Assembly (NCBI RefSeq): GCF_021026315.1 | Contig: NZ_JAJNCX010000002.1 | Coordinates: 434,001 to 498,000 of the forward strand | Direction: 5' to 3' | Length of the DNA: 64,000 bases | Source of the DNA: Rhizobium sp. C4 | GTDB lineage: Bacteria; Pseudomonadota; Alphaproteobacteria; Rhizobiales; Rhizobiaceae | Part shown: positions 8,523 through 16,371 of the stretch, piece after piece | Layout of the letters: the number at the start of each line of letters is the position of its first letter | Position numbering within the stretch: the stretch's first letter is position 1 | Position numbers and translations under genes: made by a program | Notes under the pieces: model-generated | Seen by the model: only the letters and a program-made list of their open reading frames with translations | Told to the model about the DNA's origin: nothing | Databases searched by the model: none

Positions 8523-9539
8523 TCATGGCCTGACGATCACCTTGATCTCGCCACGCTCCGGCTGGCTGCCAACGACGCTGGCCACGTCTTCAAGGCCGAT
8601 CGTGCGTGTCACCAGCCTGTCGAGATCCAGAGCGCCGCTGGCGACGAGTGCGGCGGCACGCTCATGCGTGAATGGGTTGAGATAGGCCGGACGCAGTTCG
8701 ACCTCGCTGACGAGCAGATCGAAAGGCGTCACTGCCACCTCCATGCCTGCCGGCGCTACGCCGAACAGTACGAACGTCCCGCCGCGCCGGGTCATCCTGA
8801 GCCCGGTCTGGAAGGTTTCTGCGACGCCGGCGCATTCGATGGTGACATCCACGCCACCCTGCGTCAGCGCCTTGACCTCGGCCACCGTATCGGTCGCGGA
8901 CGGATCGAGCGCATCCGTTGCGCCGAGCTGCAGCGCGGTCTCGCGCCGCGAGGCTTGCCGGGTGATCAGGATGATACGGCTGGCACCTTCAAGACGTGCC
9001 AGTTGCACCATCAGCAGCCCGATGACCCCGCCGCCGAGGATGGCGACGCTGTCACCCGTCCTGATCCTTGCCTTGTCGATGGCATGCAGGCAGCAGGCAA
9101 GCGGCTCGGAGAAGGCGCCGTGGACCGGATCGAGGTTTGCGGGCAGTAGAAATGCCTGCGCCTCGGGCACGGCGGCATATTCGGCAAAGCCGCCGTCACG
9201 CGTCACGCCGATTGCGGTCAGCCTCTCGCAGAGATTGGGCCGCGCATTGCGGCAGGCGCTGCAGGTGCCGCAGGCGATGTTGGGATCGATGGTGACGAGT
9301 TCGCCACCCGAAAAGCGGGTGACGCCGGCGCCGATGGCCTCGACAGTGCCGGAAAATTCGTGACCGAGTGTCACCGGAATGGCGGTCGGGTACTCGCCCT
9401 TGAACATGTGGCGGTCGGACCCGCAAATGCCTGCCGCGAGGACCTTCACGAGGATTTCCCCAGGTCCTGCGGTTGGCTTGTCGACCATTCGAAGCGCCAT
9501 CGAGCCGGTAGCCTCGAGCCGCGCAGCCTTCATTGTCAT
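8523..9539 (-). CDS. Zinc-dependent alcohol/polyol dehydrogenase (MDR family)
   Basis: A 338-residue medium-chain dehydrogenase. The catalytic-zinc region has AAGICGSDRHMFKGE and TLGHEFSGTV. The structural-zinc lobe has four Cys in CGTCSACRNARPNLC. The NAD(P)-binding fold shows AILGGGVIGLLMVQLA. The ATG at 9539 is preceded by GGGAGGAG, so the longer frame to 9614 is rejected. It is the last gene of the leftward operon with an SDR, a kinase, an isomerase, a Gfo/Idh protein and an aldolase. It probably oxidises a sugar alcohol or interconverts a hydroxyl and ketone of the same substrate. The substrate is not determinable from sequence. Confidence 0.88.
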   Translation of the reverse strand: MTMKAARLEATGSMALRMVDKPTAGPGEILVKVLAAGICGSDRHMFKGEYPTAIPVTLGHEFSGTVEAIGAGVTRFSGGELVTIDPNIACGTCSACRNARPNLCERLTAIGVTRDGGFAEYAAVPEAQAFLLPANLDPVHGAFSEPLACCLHAIDKARIRTGDSVAILGGGVIGLLMVQLARLEGASRIILITRQASRRETALQLGATDALDPSATDTVAEVKALTQGGVDVTIECAGVAETFQTGLRMTRRGGTFVLFGVAPAGMEVAVTPFDLLVSEVELRPAYLNPFTHERAAALVASGALDLDRLVTRTIGLEDVASVVGSQPERGEIKVIVRP

Positions 9540-9577
9540 TTTATCTCTCCTCCCAGAACCTCTCCTTGAGGTGAAAT

Positions 9578-10357
9578 TCAGCTCATCACGTTGCCGCCGT
9601 CGACATTGTAGCATTGCGCCACGATATAGGCCGCGTCCGGCCCGGCGAGGAATGCTGCCATGGCCGCCTGTTCCGACGGATAGCCGAAGCGTCCTGCCGG
9701 CACGGCCGCTGCGACCCGCTTCTTGACGTCACCGGGCTGCAGACCCTCGCGCGCGCCGAGCTTGGCATCGACGACATCCCACATGGGCGTATCGACCACA
9801 CCGGGCGCAATCGCATTCACATTGATGCCATGGCGGATGAGATCGAGCCCCATGCTCTGCGTGATCGAAATGACTGCTGCCTTGGAGGCGCAATAGGCGA
9901 CCGCCGGACCCTCGCCACGCCGTCCCGCCTGCGAGGAGAAATTGATGATGCGCCCGCCCTGGCCACGTTCGGCCATGTGCCGGGCAACCGCTTGGCTCAT
10001 AAAGATGGTGCCTTCGATATTGACCTGAAAGACGCGGGATGTCCGCTCGCGGGTCATTTCGAGGATGGACTGGACATCGTAGATGCCCGCCGCATTGACG
10101 AGAATGTCGATGCCGCCCGTGGCTTCGACAGCGTGCCGGACGACGTTCTCGATGCTTTCCTGCCGCGTCACGTCCAGGCTGAGACCCAGCGCACCACCGC
10201 CGATTTCGGCGGCGACCGCCTCGCAGCGTGCCGCGTCCAGATCGGCGGCGACGACGCGTGCGCCGTCTTCGGCAAACCGCTGGCAGACGGCCTTGCCGAT
10301 GCCGCTCGCGCCGCCGGTGACGATGGCCACCTTGCCGGTGAGTTTTCCTGTTGTCAT
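9578..10357 (-). CDS. SDR-family oxidoreductase, sorbitol (polyol) dehydrogenase-like
   Basis: A 259-residue short-chain dehydrogenase. The cofactor motif is VTGGASGIG, the structural motif is LVNAAGIY, and the catalytic Tyr and Lys are in AYCASKAA, with a Ser in NFSSQAGRRGEG. Segments such as IINFSSQAGRRGE, LIRHGINVNAIAPGVVD and AAYIVAQCYNVDGGNVMS closely resemble Rhodobacter SmoS-type sorbitol dehydrogenases as I recall them. GGGAGGAG precedes the ATG. It lies between the PfkB kinase and the Zn dehydrogenase. Two different dehydrogenases in one operon suggest a polyol oxidised at two positions, or two related polyols. Confidence 0.88.
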   Translation of the reverse strand: MTTGKLTGKVAIVTGGASGIGKAVCQRFAEDGARVVAADLDAARCEAVAAEIGGGALGLSLDVTRQESIENVVRHAVEATGGIDILVNAAGIYDVQSILEMTRERTSRVFQVNIEGTIFMSQAVARHMAERGQGGRIINFSSQAGRRGEGPAVAYCASKAAVISITQSMGLDLIRHGINVNAIAPGVVDTPMWDVVDAKLGAREGLQPGDVKKRVAAAVPAGRFGYPSEQAAMAAFLAGPDAAYIVAQCYNVDGGNVMS

Positions 10358-10379
10358 GTTCGCTCCTCCCTGGCGTTTG

Positions 10380-11417
10380 TCATGCGTTCTCTTCGCGTTC
10401 CTTCAGCAACACGTCCATCGTCGGGATGCCGTCCGTTGCGGTTGCTCCCGTCAGGCAATGGGCTGCGGCGCGGTGCGCGATCGCGGCGGTCTTCTCGCGG
10501 CTCCAGCCCTCGTGCAGCCCAAAGAGGGTGGTGGCGCAGAAGGCGTCGCCGGCACCTACGGGGCTGACGATCTTTTCCGGTGGTACGCGCAGCGACCGCG
10601 TGATCAGCGGCGCGTCGTTCACCGACTGCCAGAGCGACAGTTCCGGTGCATGGATGACGACGTTCTTCCGAACGCCGAGTTCGATCAGCGTTTCGGCGGC
10701 ATGCTGCATCAGTTGGAGATCGAGATGGCCGTTCACTTTGCGCAAGGGCAATTGGGCAACGCGGCCGGCCTCCACCTCATTGATAATGGCGTGATCGCAC
10801 CAGGGCAGGCTGGCGCTCACTTCGGCCGCAAAATCCGGGTTCTCGCTGGAGACGAAATCCACCGCCGTTTCGAGGCCGGAAGCCTTGGCCCGTTCGAGCA
10901 GGCGGCTCGCGCCGGTGCGTCCCGTTCCATCCAGCCGGTCAAGGCCCGGCAGCAGCATGAGGTAGCCGAGATAGAAGAGCCGGTAGCCGGCGCCTGCGAA
11001 CTGTGCGGGATCAATCGTATCCGCATTGAGCCTGGCGCTTGCACCGCCATGATAGAAGAAGGTGCGGCTGCGGCCCGGTAGGCTCATGACATGGGTATGG
11101 CTGGTGGCCGCTTCGCTCGTCCGCTGAACCGCGGCGATGTTGACGCCCGCTGCTGCAACACGCTGGGCCAGAAGATCGCCGTCTGCGTCGGCGCCCGTCA
11201 GGCCGGCAAGCGCCACGCGGGCGGGCAGGCCAAGCGAGGCCAGATCGCAGGCGACATTGACGGCACCGCCGCCAACGCCCACGTCCTGATGCAGGATCTC
11301 GGCAAGATTGCCTTCCTCCGGCCAGTAAGAGAGCGTGTGGACGCGATCAACGATCAGGTTGCCGGCGCAGACGATGCCGCCTCTTTCTGCCTTTTTCGTT
11401 TCCTCCCCAAACGACAT
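10380..11417 (-). CDS. PfkB-family carbohydrate kinase
   Basis: A 345-residue sugar kinase. The N-terminal part shows IVCAGNLIVDRVHTLSYWPEEG and VGVGGGAVNVACDLASLGLP (first PfkB signature). The C-terminal part shows SPVGAGDAFCATTLFGLHEG with the catalytic Asp of GAGD. The ATG at 11417 overlaps the stop of the upstream isomerase (TGATG) and has AAGGAG before it; the frame to 11438 is longer but lacks support. It probably phosphorylates a ketose produced by the operon's dehydrogenases or isomerase, so that the class I aldolase can cleave it. Confidence 0.87.
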   Translation of the reverse strand: MSFGEETKKAERGGIVCAGNLIVDRVHTLSYWPEEGNLAEILHQDVGVGGGAVNVACDLASLGLPARVALAGLTGADADGDLLAQRVAAAGVNIAAVQRTSEAATSHTHVMSLPGRSRTFFYHGGASARLNADTIDPAQFAGAGYRLFYLGYLMLLPGLDRLDGTGRTGASRLLERAKASGLETAVDFVSSENPDFAAEVSASLPWCDHAIINEVEAGRVAQLPLRKVNGHLDLQLMQHAAETLIELGVRKNVVIHAPELSLWQSVNDAPLITRSLRVPPEKIVSPVGAGDAFCATTLFGLHEGWSREKTAAIAHRAAAHCLTGATATDGIPTMDVLLKEREENA

Positions 11418-12088
11418 CAGGCAACTCCTTCGTTCCACAAGGGTCTGAGAGGCGGCTCGTCCTCCTCGATCTCCGAGAAGCGGCCGACAGGCTCCAGAAA
11501 GAAATTGTCGGTGCGGTCGTCATTGACCTGACTGACTTCGCCGACCAGAACCGGCCCGTCGCCGGGCCTGCCATAGAAGCGGTGGTAGAGGCCGGGCATG
11601 ATGGTGACGCTTTCGCCGGGGCGAAGCTCCAGCGGTTGCCATTGGGTCAATCTGCGATGGATCCCGTCGACCGGAACGATGATGTCGGCGTCGCTGAGAT
11701 CGCCGTCGGCATTCGTTGCCGAGAACTCGATGACCAGCGTGCCGCCCGCCCGGTTGATGATGTCTTCCATCTTGGCCTTGTGGCGATGTGTGGGAGTGAG
11801 TTGCCCTTCTTCCACGAAAAGCAGCTTTTCTGCGTAGCTGCGCTCGCCTTCGGTGCCGGCAATGCCATTGCGGAGACAGAAGAGCGTCAAGCCGCATTCG
11901 GAGAAGCGCCCCAGACCGAAATCGGTCACATCCCAGCCGAGCTGGCGGCTGCGGAGATAGGCCGCTACCTCCGGCTCCGCCGCGAAGTCTTTGGCTACCC
12001 AGCCGCCCCAGACGGGAAGCGACCAGGAGAAGCGGTCGAGCATCGCCTGCGCGGTCCTCAGTGCCTCGTTGATCTCCGAGCGTTTCAT
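11417..12088 (-). CDS. D-lyxose isomerase-family cupin sugar isomerase
   Basis: A 223-residue protein of the size and pattern of bacterial D-lyxose/D-mannose isomerases with a cupin fold. The metal site is visible in TPTHRHKAKMEDIINRAGG (two His and a Glu) and in IMPGLYHRFYG (third His). The N-terminal WGGWVAKDFAAEPEVAAY and LGWDVTDFGLGRF also fit the family. The ATG at 12088 overlaps the previous stop by ATGA; the frame extends to 12250 but only as a shadow of the upstream gene. It should interconvert an aldose and ketose (lyxose/xylulose or mannose/fructose, or analogues), giving substrate to the adjacent kinase. Confidence 0.82.
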   Translation of the reverse strand: MKRSEINEALRTAQAMLDRFSWSLPVWGGWVAKDFAAEPEVAAYLRSRQLGWDVTDFGLGRFSECGLTLFCLRNGIAGTEGERSYAEKLLFVEEGQLTPTHRHKAKMEDIINRAGGTLVIEFSATNADGDLSDADIIVPVDGIHRRLTQWQPLELRPGESVTIMPGLYHRFYGRPGDGPVLVGEVSQVNDDRTDNFFLEPVGRFSEIEEDEPPLRPLWNEGVA

Positions 12089-13242
12089 GCGGCAAGCCCG
12101 GCTGCGTAATCGACCGTGACGACGCGGTTTTCGCTGCCGGAAACGAGCGCCGCCGTCAGCACCGCGTGATGGGCTGCCGCCTCGTCCGGAGTTGCACAGT
12201 GGAAGCCGTTGGCCTTGTTGCCGGCCAGCTCGTCGACAAAGGCCGCCCACATCTGCTGGATCGCATCGATGAAACCGAACTCGAAGATCTTGCCGGTAAT
12301 GGTGGGGAAGAGCGAGTCATATCCCAGATCTTCCGTATTCCACGACTGGCGGCCACCTTCATAATCCATCCACTGCCACTGACGCGGCTGCTTGGTGGAG
12401 AAGAAGGCGCTCTTGTTCATGCCGAGTACGCGAATGTACCAGGTGTTGGACTCGCCGGGGGCGATGCGGCAGGTTTTGAGCAGCATCGGGAAGTCCTGGC
12501 TGCCTGTCTGGACCCGCGTGCTGATTGCCGCATTGTCCCAGGTGGTGCAGGGCGCCATGCCGCCCTTGCCATCGGGGCGTTCCGTGACGCGCTTCACAAG
12601 CTGCGCATGAACGGTTTGCGGCATCCAGCCGAGACGCAGCGGCACATGCAGGACATGCATGCCGAGATCGCCCATGCAGCCATAGTCGCCGTTGATATGC
12701 TCCATGCGCTTCCAGTTGATCGGCTTCTTGCGATCGAGGTCGGAGGAATGCAGGAAACCGGCTTCCACTTCGATGATATCGCCGAAAGCGCCCGCATTGG
12801 CCATCTGGATGACCTTCTGCGCGCCGGGGAAGAAGGGCATTTCCGACGAGCAGCGGACGATGAGATCCGGCCGCCTGGCGAGTGCTGCCATGATCGCCCG
12901 GTTCTGCATGAGATCCATGCCGAAGGGCTTTTCGCCCAGCAGATGTTTGCCGGCTTCGAGGATCGCGATGTAGAATTCCTGATGAAGCACATGCGGGACG
13001 GCGCAATAGATCGCGTCGACATCCGGATTGGCGAGCAGCTCGTGATAGTTCGTCGTGCGCTGCTTGACGGTCGGCACGTTGTCGGCGAACCAGTCCATCA
13101 GGCTGGCATTCGTGTCGCATACGGCGACGATTTCCGGCCGGGCGGCCGGATTGGAAAGATGCAGCCAGCGGGCTGCGGCACTGGCAAATTCACGCCCCAT
13201 CAGCCCGCAGCCGATGACGCCGAAGCGGAAAACCTTGGTCAT
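12085..13242 (-). CDS. Gfo/Idh/MocA-family oxidoreductase
   Basis: A 385-residue NAD(P)-dependent oxidoreductase. The Rossmann motif is FGVIGCGLMGREFA, and the family motif EKP is in LLGEKPFGMDL. The C-terminal half includes NGDYGCMGDLGMHVLHVPLRLGW, which carries the conserved D and H of the catalytic loop (DxxxH). The AAGGAAG before the ATG supports the start. It overlaps the isomerase gene by four bases, so the two are translationally coupled. It likely oxidises a sugar or polyol ring hydroxyl. It is not part of the Gfo/Idh group at 41577-46097. Confidence 0.88.
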   Translation of the reverse strand: MTKVFRFGVIGCGLMGREFASAAARWLHLSNPAARPEIVAVCDTNASLMDWFADNVPTVKQRTTNYHELLANPDVDAIYCAVPHVLHQEFYIAILEAGKHLLGEKPFGMDLMQNRAIMAALARRPDLIVRCSSEMPFFPGAQKVIQMANAGAFGDIIEVEAGFLHSSDLDRKKPINWKRMEHINGDYGCMGDLGMHVLHVPLRLGWMPQTVHAQLVKRVTERPDGKGGMAPCTTWDNAAISTRVQTGSQDFPMLLKTCRIAPGESNTWYIRVLGMNKSAFFSTKQPRQWQWMDYEGGRQSWNTEDLGYDSLFPTITGKIFEFGFIDAIQQMWAAFVDELAGNKANGFHCATPDEAAAHHAVLTAALVSGSENRVVTVDYAAGLAA

Positions 13243-13266
13243 GATCTTGCTTCCTTGTCTTCCGCG

Positions 13267-14091
13267 TCAGCCGATATGCTTGGCTGCGGCCTCAGCCGAC
13301 GCACCATCATGCACGATGGCCATCAGCGCCTTGGTCATGCCGTTCGGGTTGGGATGCTGGATGACGTTGCGGCCATAGACGATGCCGCGCGCACCCTGCT
13401 TCATCAGCAATTCCGTTCGGGCGAGAAGTTCAGCATCGCTGACGCGACCGCCGCCGCGCACGAGGAGGGGAAGGCCCTGCGCGATCTCGATGACGCGGTG
13501 GTATTCCTCGACATTCTCGCAGGGGTCGGCCTTGATGATGTCGGCGCCGAGTTCGACGGCCTGACGCACCAGCGGCATGATCTTGTCGATCTGGCCGTCG
13601 ACCATATAGGCGCCGTGGGAATTGTCCTTCATGACCAGCGGCTCGACCATCAGCGGCATGCCGTAGATTTCGCATTCGCGCTTCAAGGCATTCACGTTGC
13701 GAATGCAGGCGCGGTAAACTTCCGGCTGGTTCGGCAGCATGAGGATGTTGACGACCACGCAGGCCGCATCCAGCACGACGCCCTGTTCGACCGCGCGGTC
13801 GATGACTTCGGAGAAGAGAAGCTCGGGCAGGGGATTGCCATAGACATTGGCAATATCCGTGCGCATGACGAGCGCCGGGCGGTCCTTGCCGGGAATGGCC
13901 TGAAGGATCGGGGCAGTGCCCGGCGGCAGCTGGATGGCATCCGGCTTGGCTTCGGCAATCACGTGGATAGCTTTACGCATATCCTCGATGCCCGGAAGAA
14001 ATGTCTTCTCGTTGAACATGCCGTGGTCGATCGCCACGTCAAAGCAATTTCCAGATACGCCAAAAAGGCGGTTGATCCGCGCCTGTTTCAT
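13267..14091 (-). CDS. Class I (Schiff-base) aldolase, DhnA/LsrF/DeoC-like
   Basis: A 274-residue aldolase. FDVAIDHGMFN near the N-terminus and VELGADIIKADPCENVEEYH carry the Asp and the Schiff-base Lys expected in the archaeal-type class I fructose-bisphosphate aldolase/LsrF family. VRGGGRVSDAELL and GARGIVYGRNVIQHPNP form the phosphate-binding end. GGGAGG precedes the ATG at 14091. It is the first gene of the leftward operon. It probably cleaves the phosphorylated ketose made by the kinase. The LacI-type operators lie directly upstream of it. Confidence 0.86.
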   Translation of the reverse strand: MKQARINRLFGVSGNCFDVAIDHGMFNEKTFLPGIEDMRKAIHVIAEAKPDAIQLPPGTAPILQAIPGKDRPALVMRTDIANVYGNPLPELLFSEVIDRAVEQGVVLDAACVVVNILMLPNQPEVYRACIRNVNALKRECEIYGMPLMVEPLVMKDNSHGAYMVDGQIDKIMPLVRQAVELGADIIKADPCENVEEYHRVIEIAQGLPLLVRGGGRVSDAELLARTELLMKQGARGIVYGRNVIQHPNPNGMTKALMAIVHDGASAEAAAKHIG

Positions 14092-14107
14092 CGATGTCCT
14101 CCCAATG

Positions 14108-14121
14108 TGGTATCGTTTTCA
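14108..14121. promoter_or_regulatory. LacI-type operator O1
   Basis: TGGTATCGTTTTCA, a CG-centred imperfect palindrome of the LacI-family type, lies just upstream of the aldolase gene. It is the inverted copy, with one difference, of the site at 14164-14177. Confidence 0.6.
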
Positions 14122-14163
14122 CATTCATCTCACCCGAAGACCTGGCGGATGTCAATAGGAATG

Positions 14164-14177
14164 TGGAAACGATACCA
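14164..14177. promoter_or_regulatory. LacI-type operator O2
   Basis: TGGAAACGATACCA fits the LacI-family pattern TGG-N-A-N-CG-N-T-N-CCA. Its centre is 56 bases from that of O1, and the two form a 21-base inverted repeat (14105-14125 and 14160-14180) with one mismatch. The gap to the rightward aldehyde dehydrogenase start is about 190 bases, so either or both directions could be controlled. Confidence 0.62.
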
Positions 14178-14370
14178 CATCGATTTTGAATGGGAAGGGT
14201 TCAGACGCCAGGGCGAAGGGCTCTGCTTCCAAACACTCTAGGCGGCGCTTTTGTCTCAGATGTGCAACGAACGACCCCATGCACCGATCGCGATATCTCG
14301 ACGAATATAACGGTATTGGTGAATATGGGGGCCTGCCGGTTGGAGTGAGCCCGGCCCAAAGGAGGAAACC

Positions 14371-15879
14371 ATGCTTCATCAGAAGATCATCGAGACGCCG
14401 TTCAAGGTCCGTTATGGCAATTTCATTGGCGGCGAATGGCGCGAGCCGGTGTCCGGCCGCTATTTTGAAAACACGACGCCGGTCAATGGCGGTCTGCTGT
14501 GCGAAGTCGCACGCTCCGACGAAAAGGACATCGAGGCAGCGCTCGACGCAGCCCATGCCGCCAAGGATAAATGGGGCCGCACCTCGACCACAGAGCGCGC
14601 CAATATCCTGAACAAGATTGCCGACCGCATGGAAGCCAATCTCAAGACGCTGGCCGAAGCCGAGACCTGGGACAATGGCAAGCCGCTGCGCGAAACCATG
14701 GCTGCCGACATTCCGCTGGCGATCGACCATTTCCGTTATTTCGCGGCCGCCATCCGCGCGCAGGAAGGCTCGATCGGCGAAGTCGATCACGACACGATCG
14801 CCTATCACTTCCATGAGCCGCTGGGCGTTGTCGGCCAGATCATTCCGTGGAACTTCCCGATCCTGATGGCCGCCTGGAAGGTGGCACCGGCTCTTGCCGC
14901 CGGCAATTGCGTGGTGCTGAAGCCTGCCGAGCAGACACCGGCCTCAATCCTCGTGCTTGCCGACATCATCGGCGACCTTCTGCCGCCGGGCGTGTTCAAC
15001 ATCGTCAACGGCTTCGGTCTTGAAGCCGGCAAGCCGCTCGCATCCAGCCCGCGCATTTCCAAGATTGCTTTCACCGGCGAGACTTCGACGGGCCGGCTGA
15101 TCATGCAATATGCCTCGCAGAACCTGATCCCGGTGACGCTCGAACTCGGCGGCAAGTCGCCGAACATCTTCTTCGCCGACGTTATGGCGGAAGACGACGA
15201 CTATCTCGACAAGGCGCTGGAAGGCTTTGCGATGTTCGCGCTGAACCAGGGCGAGGTTTGCACCTGCCCGAGCCGCGCGCTCGTGCATGAATCCATCTAT
15301 GAACGCTTCATGGAAAAGGCGATTGCCCGCGTGAACAAGATCGTGCAGGGCAACCCGCTCGACATGTCGACCATGATCGGCGCGCAGGCCTCCTCCGAAC
15401 AACTCCACAAGATCCTCTCCTATATCGAAATCGGCAAGGGCGAGGGCGCTGAACTGCTGACCGGCGGCGAGCGCAATGTGCTTGGCGGCGATCTGGCGGA
15501 AGGCTTCTATGTCAAGCCGACCGTGTTCCGCGGCAACAACAAGATGCGCATCTTCCAGGAAGAAATCTTCGGGCCGGTTCTCTCGGTCACGACCTTCAAG
15601 ACCGACGAGGAAGCGCTCTCGATTGCCAATGACACGCTCTATGGCCTCGGTGCCGGCGTGTGGAGCCGCGATGCAAACCGCTGCTACAATTTCGGCCGGG
15701 GCATCCAGGCCGGTCGCGTCTGGATCAACAACTACCACGCCTATCCGGCGCATGCCGCCTTTGGTGGCTACAAGCAGTCGGGCATCGGTCGCGAAACGCA
15801 CAAGATGATGCTCGATCACTATCAGCAGACCAAGAACATGCTGGTCTCCTACTCTCCCAAGGCGCTCGGTTTCTTCTGA
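14371..15879 (+). CDS. NAD-dependent aldehyde dehydrogenase (AldB/ExaC-like)
   Basis: A 502-residue aldehyde dehydrogenase. Conserved parts are [20 protein letters not shown] (cofactor and active-site Asn), [12 protein letters not shown] (general-base Glu), and [18 protein letters not shown], where the catalytic Cys sits. The [10 protein letters not shown] segment follows. The form [11 protein letters not shown] and the downstream DUF779 gene mark the AldB/ExaC group, which includes acetaldehyde and chloroacetaldehyde dehydrogenases. AAAGGAGG lies just before the ATG. It is divergent from the polyol operon and shares the intergenic region holding the LacI operators. Confidence 0.92.
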   Translation: MLHQKIIETPFKVRYGNFIGGEWREPVSGRYFENTTPVNGGLLCEVARSDEKDIEAALDAAHAAKDKWGRTSTTERANILNKIADRMEANLKTLAEAETWDNGKPLRETMAADIPLAIDHFRYFAAAIRAQEGSIGEVDHDTIAYHFHEPLGVVGQIIPWNFPILMAAWKVAPALAAGNCVVLKPAEQTPASILVLADIIGDLLPPGVFNIVNGFGLEAGKPLASSPRISKIAFTGETSTGRLIMQYASQNLIPVTLELGGKSPNIFFADVMAEDDDYLDKALEGFAMFALNQGEVCTCPSRALVHESIYERFMEKAIARVNKIVQGNPLDMSTMIGAQASSEQLHKILSYIEIGKGEGAELLTGGERNVLGGDLAEGFYVKPTVFRGNNKMRIFQEEIFGPVLSVTTFKTDEEALSIANDTLYGLGAGVWSRDANRCYNFGRGIQAGRVWINNYHAYPAHAAFGGYKQSGIGRETHKMMLDHYQQTKNMLVSYSPKALGFF

Positions 15880-15947
15880 GAACCGGGTTATGACACGGCG
15901 GGCTTCCGGGAAACCGGAGGCCCGTTTGGCATTTGGGGAGGGGAGAC

Positions 15948-16307
15948 ATGGTTCAGGAACTTGAAGGCCAGCATGTCCGCGCGACAGAGGCGGCACTTGA
16001 TCTCATCGCGGAAATCCGCCGCGATCATCCCGATATTCTGTTTCACCAATCGGGCGGATGCTGCGATGGCTCGTCGCCCATGTGCTATCCGGCGGGTGAA
16101 TTTCTGATCGGCGATAATGATGTTCTGCTCGGCCAGATCGGCGGCGCGCCGTTCTACATGTCGGCGGCGCAATACGCGGCCTGGCAATCGCCGGACCTGA
16201 TTGTGGATGCCATTCCCGGTCGCGGCGGCATGTTCTCGCTGGACAATGGGCGCGAGCGCCGCTTCCTGCTTGTGTCCGGTATTTGCATGACGGAAGCGGC
16301 AAAATAG
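15948..16307 (+). CDS. DUF779-family protein, aldehyde dehydrogenase partner
   Basis: A 119-residue protein containing FHQSGGCCDGSSPMCYPAGEF, with three closely spaced Cys, and VDAIPGRGGMFSLDNGRERRFL. These are the marks of DUF779, a small family of unknown function that is repeatedly encoded next to AldB/ExaC aldehyde dehydrogenases. The ATG at 15948 has GGGAGGGGAG upstream. The Cys cluster suggests metal or thiol chemistry, but the function is unknown. Confidence 0.88.
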   Translation: MVQELEGQHVRATEAALDLIAEIRRDHPDILFHQSGGCCDGSSPMCYPAGEFLIGDNDVLLGQIGGAPFYMSAAQYAAWQSPDLIVDAIPGRGGMFSLDNGRERRFLLVSGICMTEAAK

Positions 16308-16354
16308 ATGCCGTATGGCATTTATTCATGTCATAATGGCCAAAAAGACATGAA
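16308..16354. terminator. Probable bidirectional terminator region
   Basis: Two inverted repeats follow the DUF779 stop: ATGCC-GTAT-GGCAT (16308-16321) with a short T-rich tail, and TTCATGTC/GACATGAA (16325-16332 and 16347-16354). They lie between convergent genes. The second repeat has a run of five A on its inner side, so either strand could use it. The assignment as a terminator is moderate. Confidence 0.45.
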
Positions 16355-16371
16355 ATATGAGCTGTATTCGC

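Noticed and set aside
12166-14241. Plus-strand frame of 691 codons
   Set aside because: It is antisense to the Gfo/Idh and aldolase genes, which have clear catalytic motifs.
14318-14356. Possible sigma-54 promoter before the aldehyde dehydrogenase
   Set aside because: One GG-N10-GC match exists, but it would start transcription inside the ribosome site; the other candidate has the wrong spacing.
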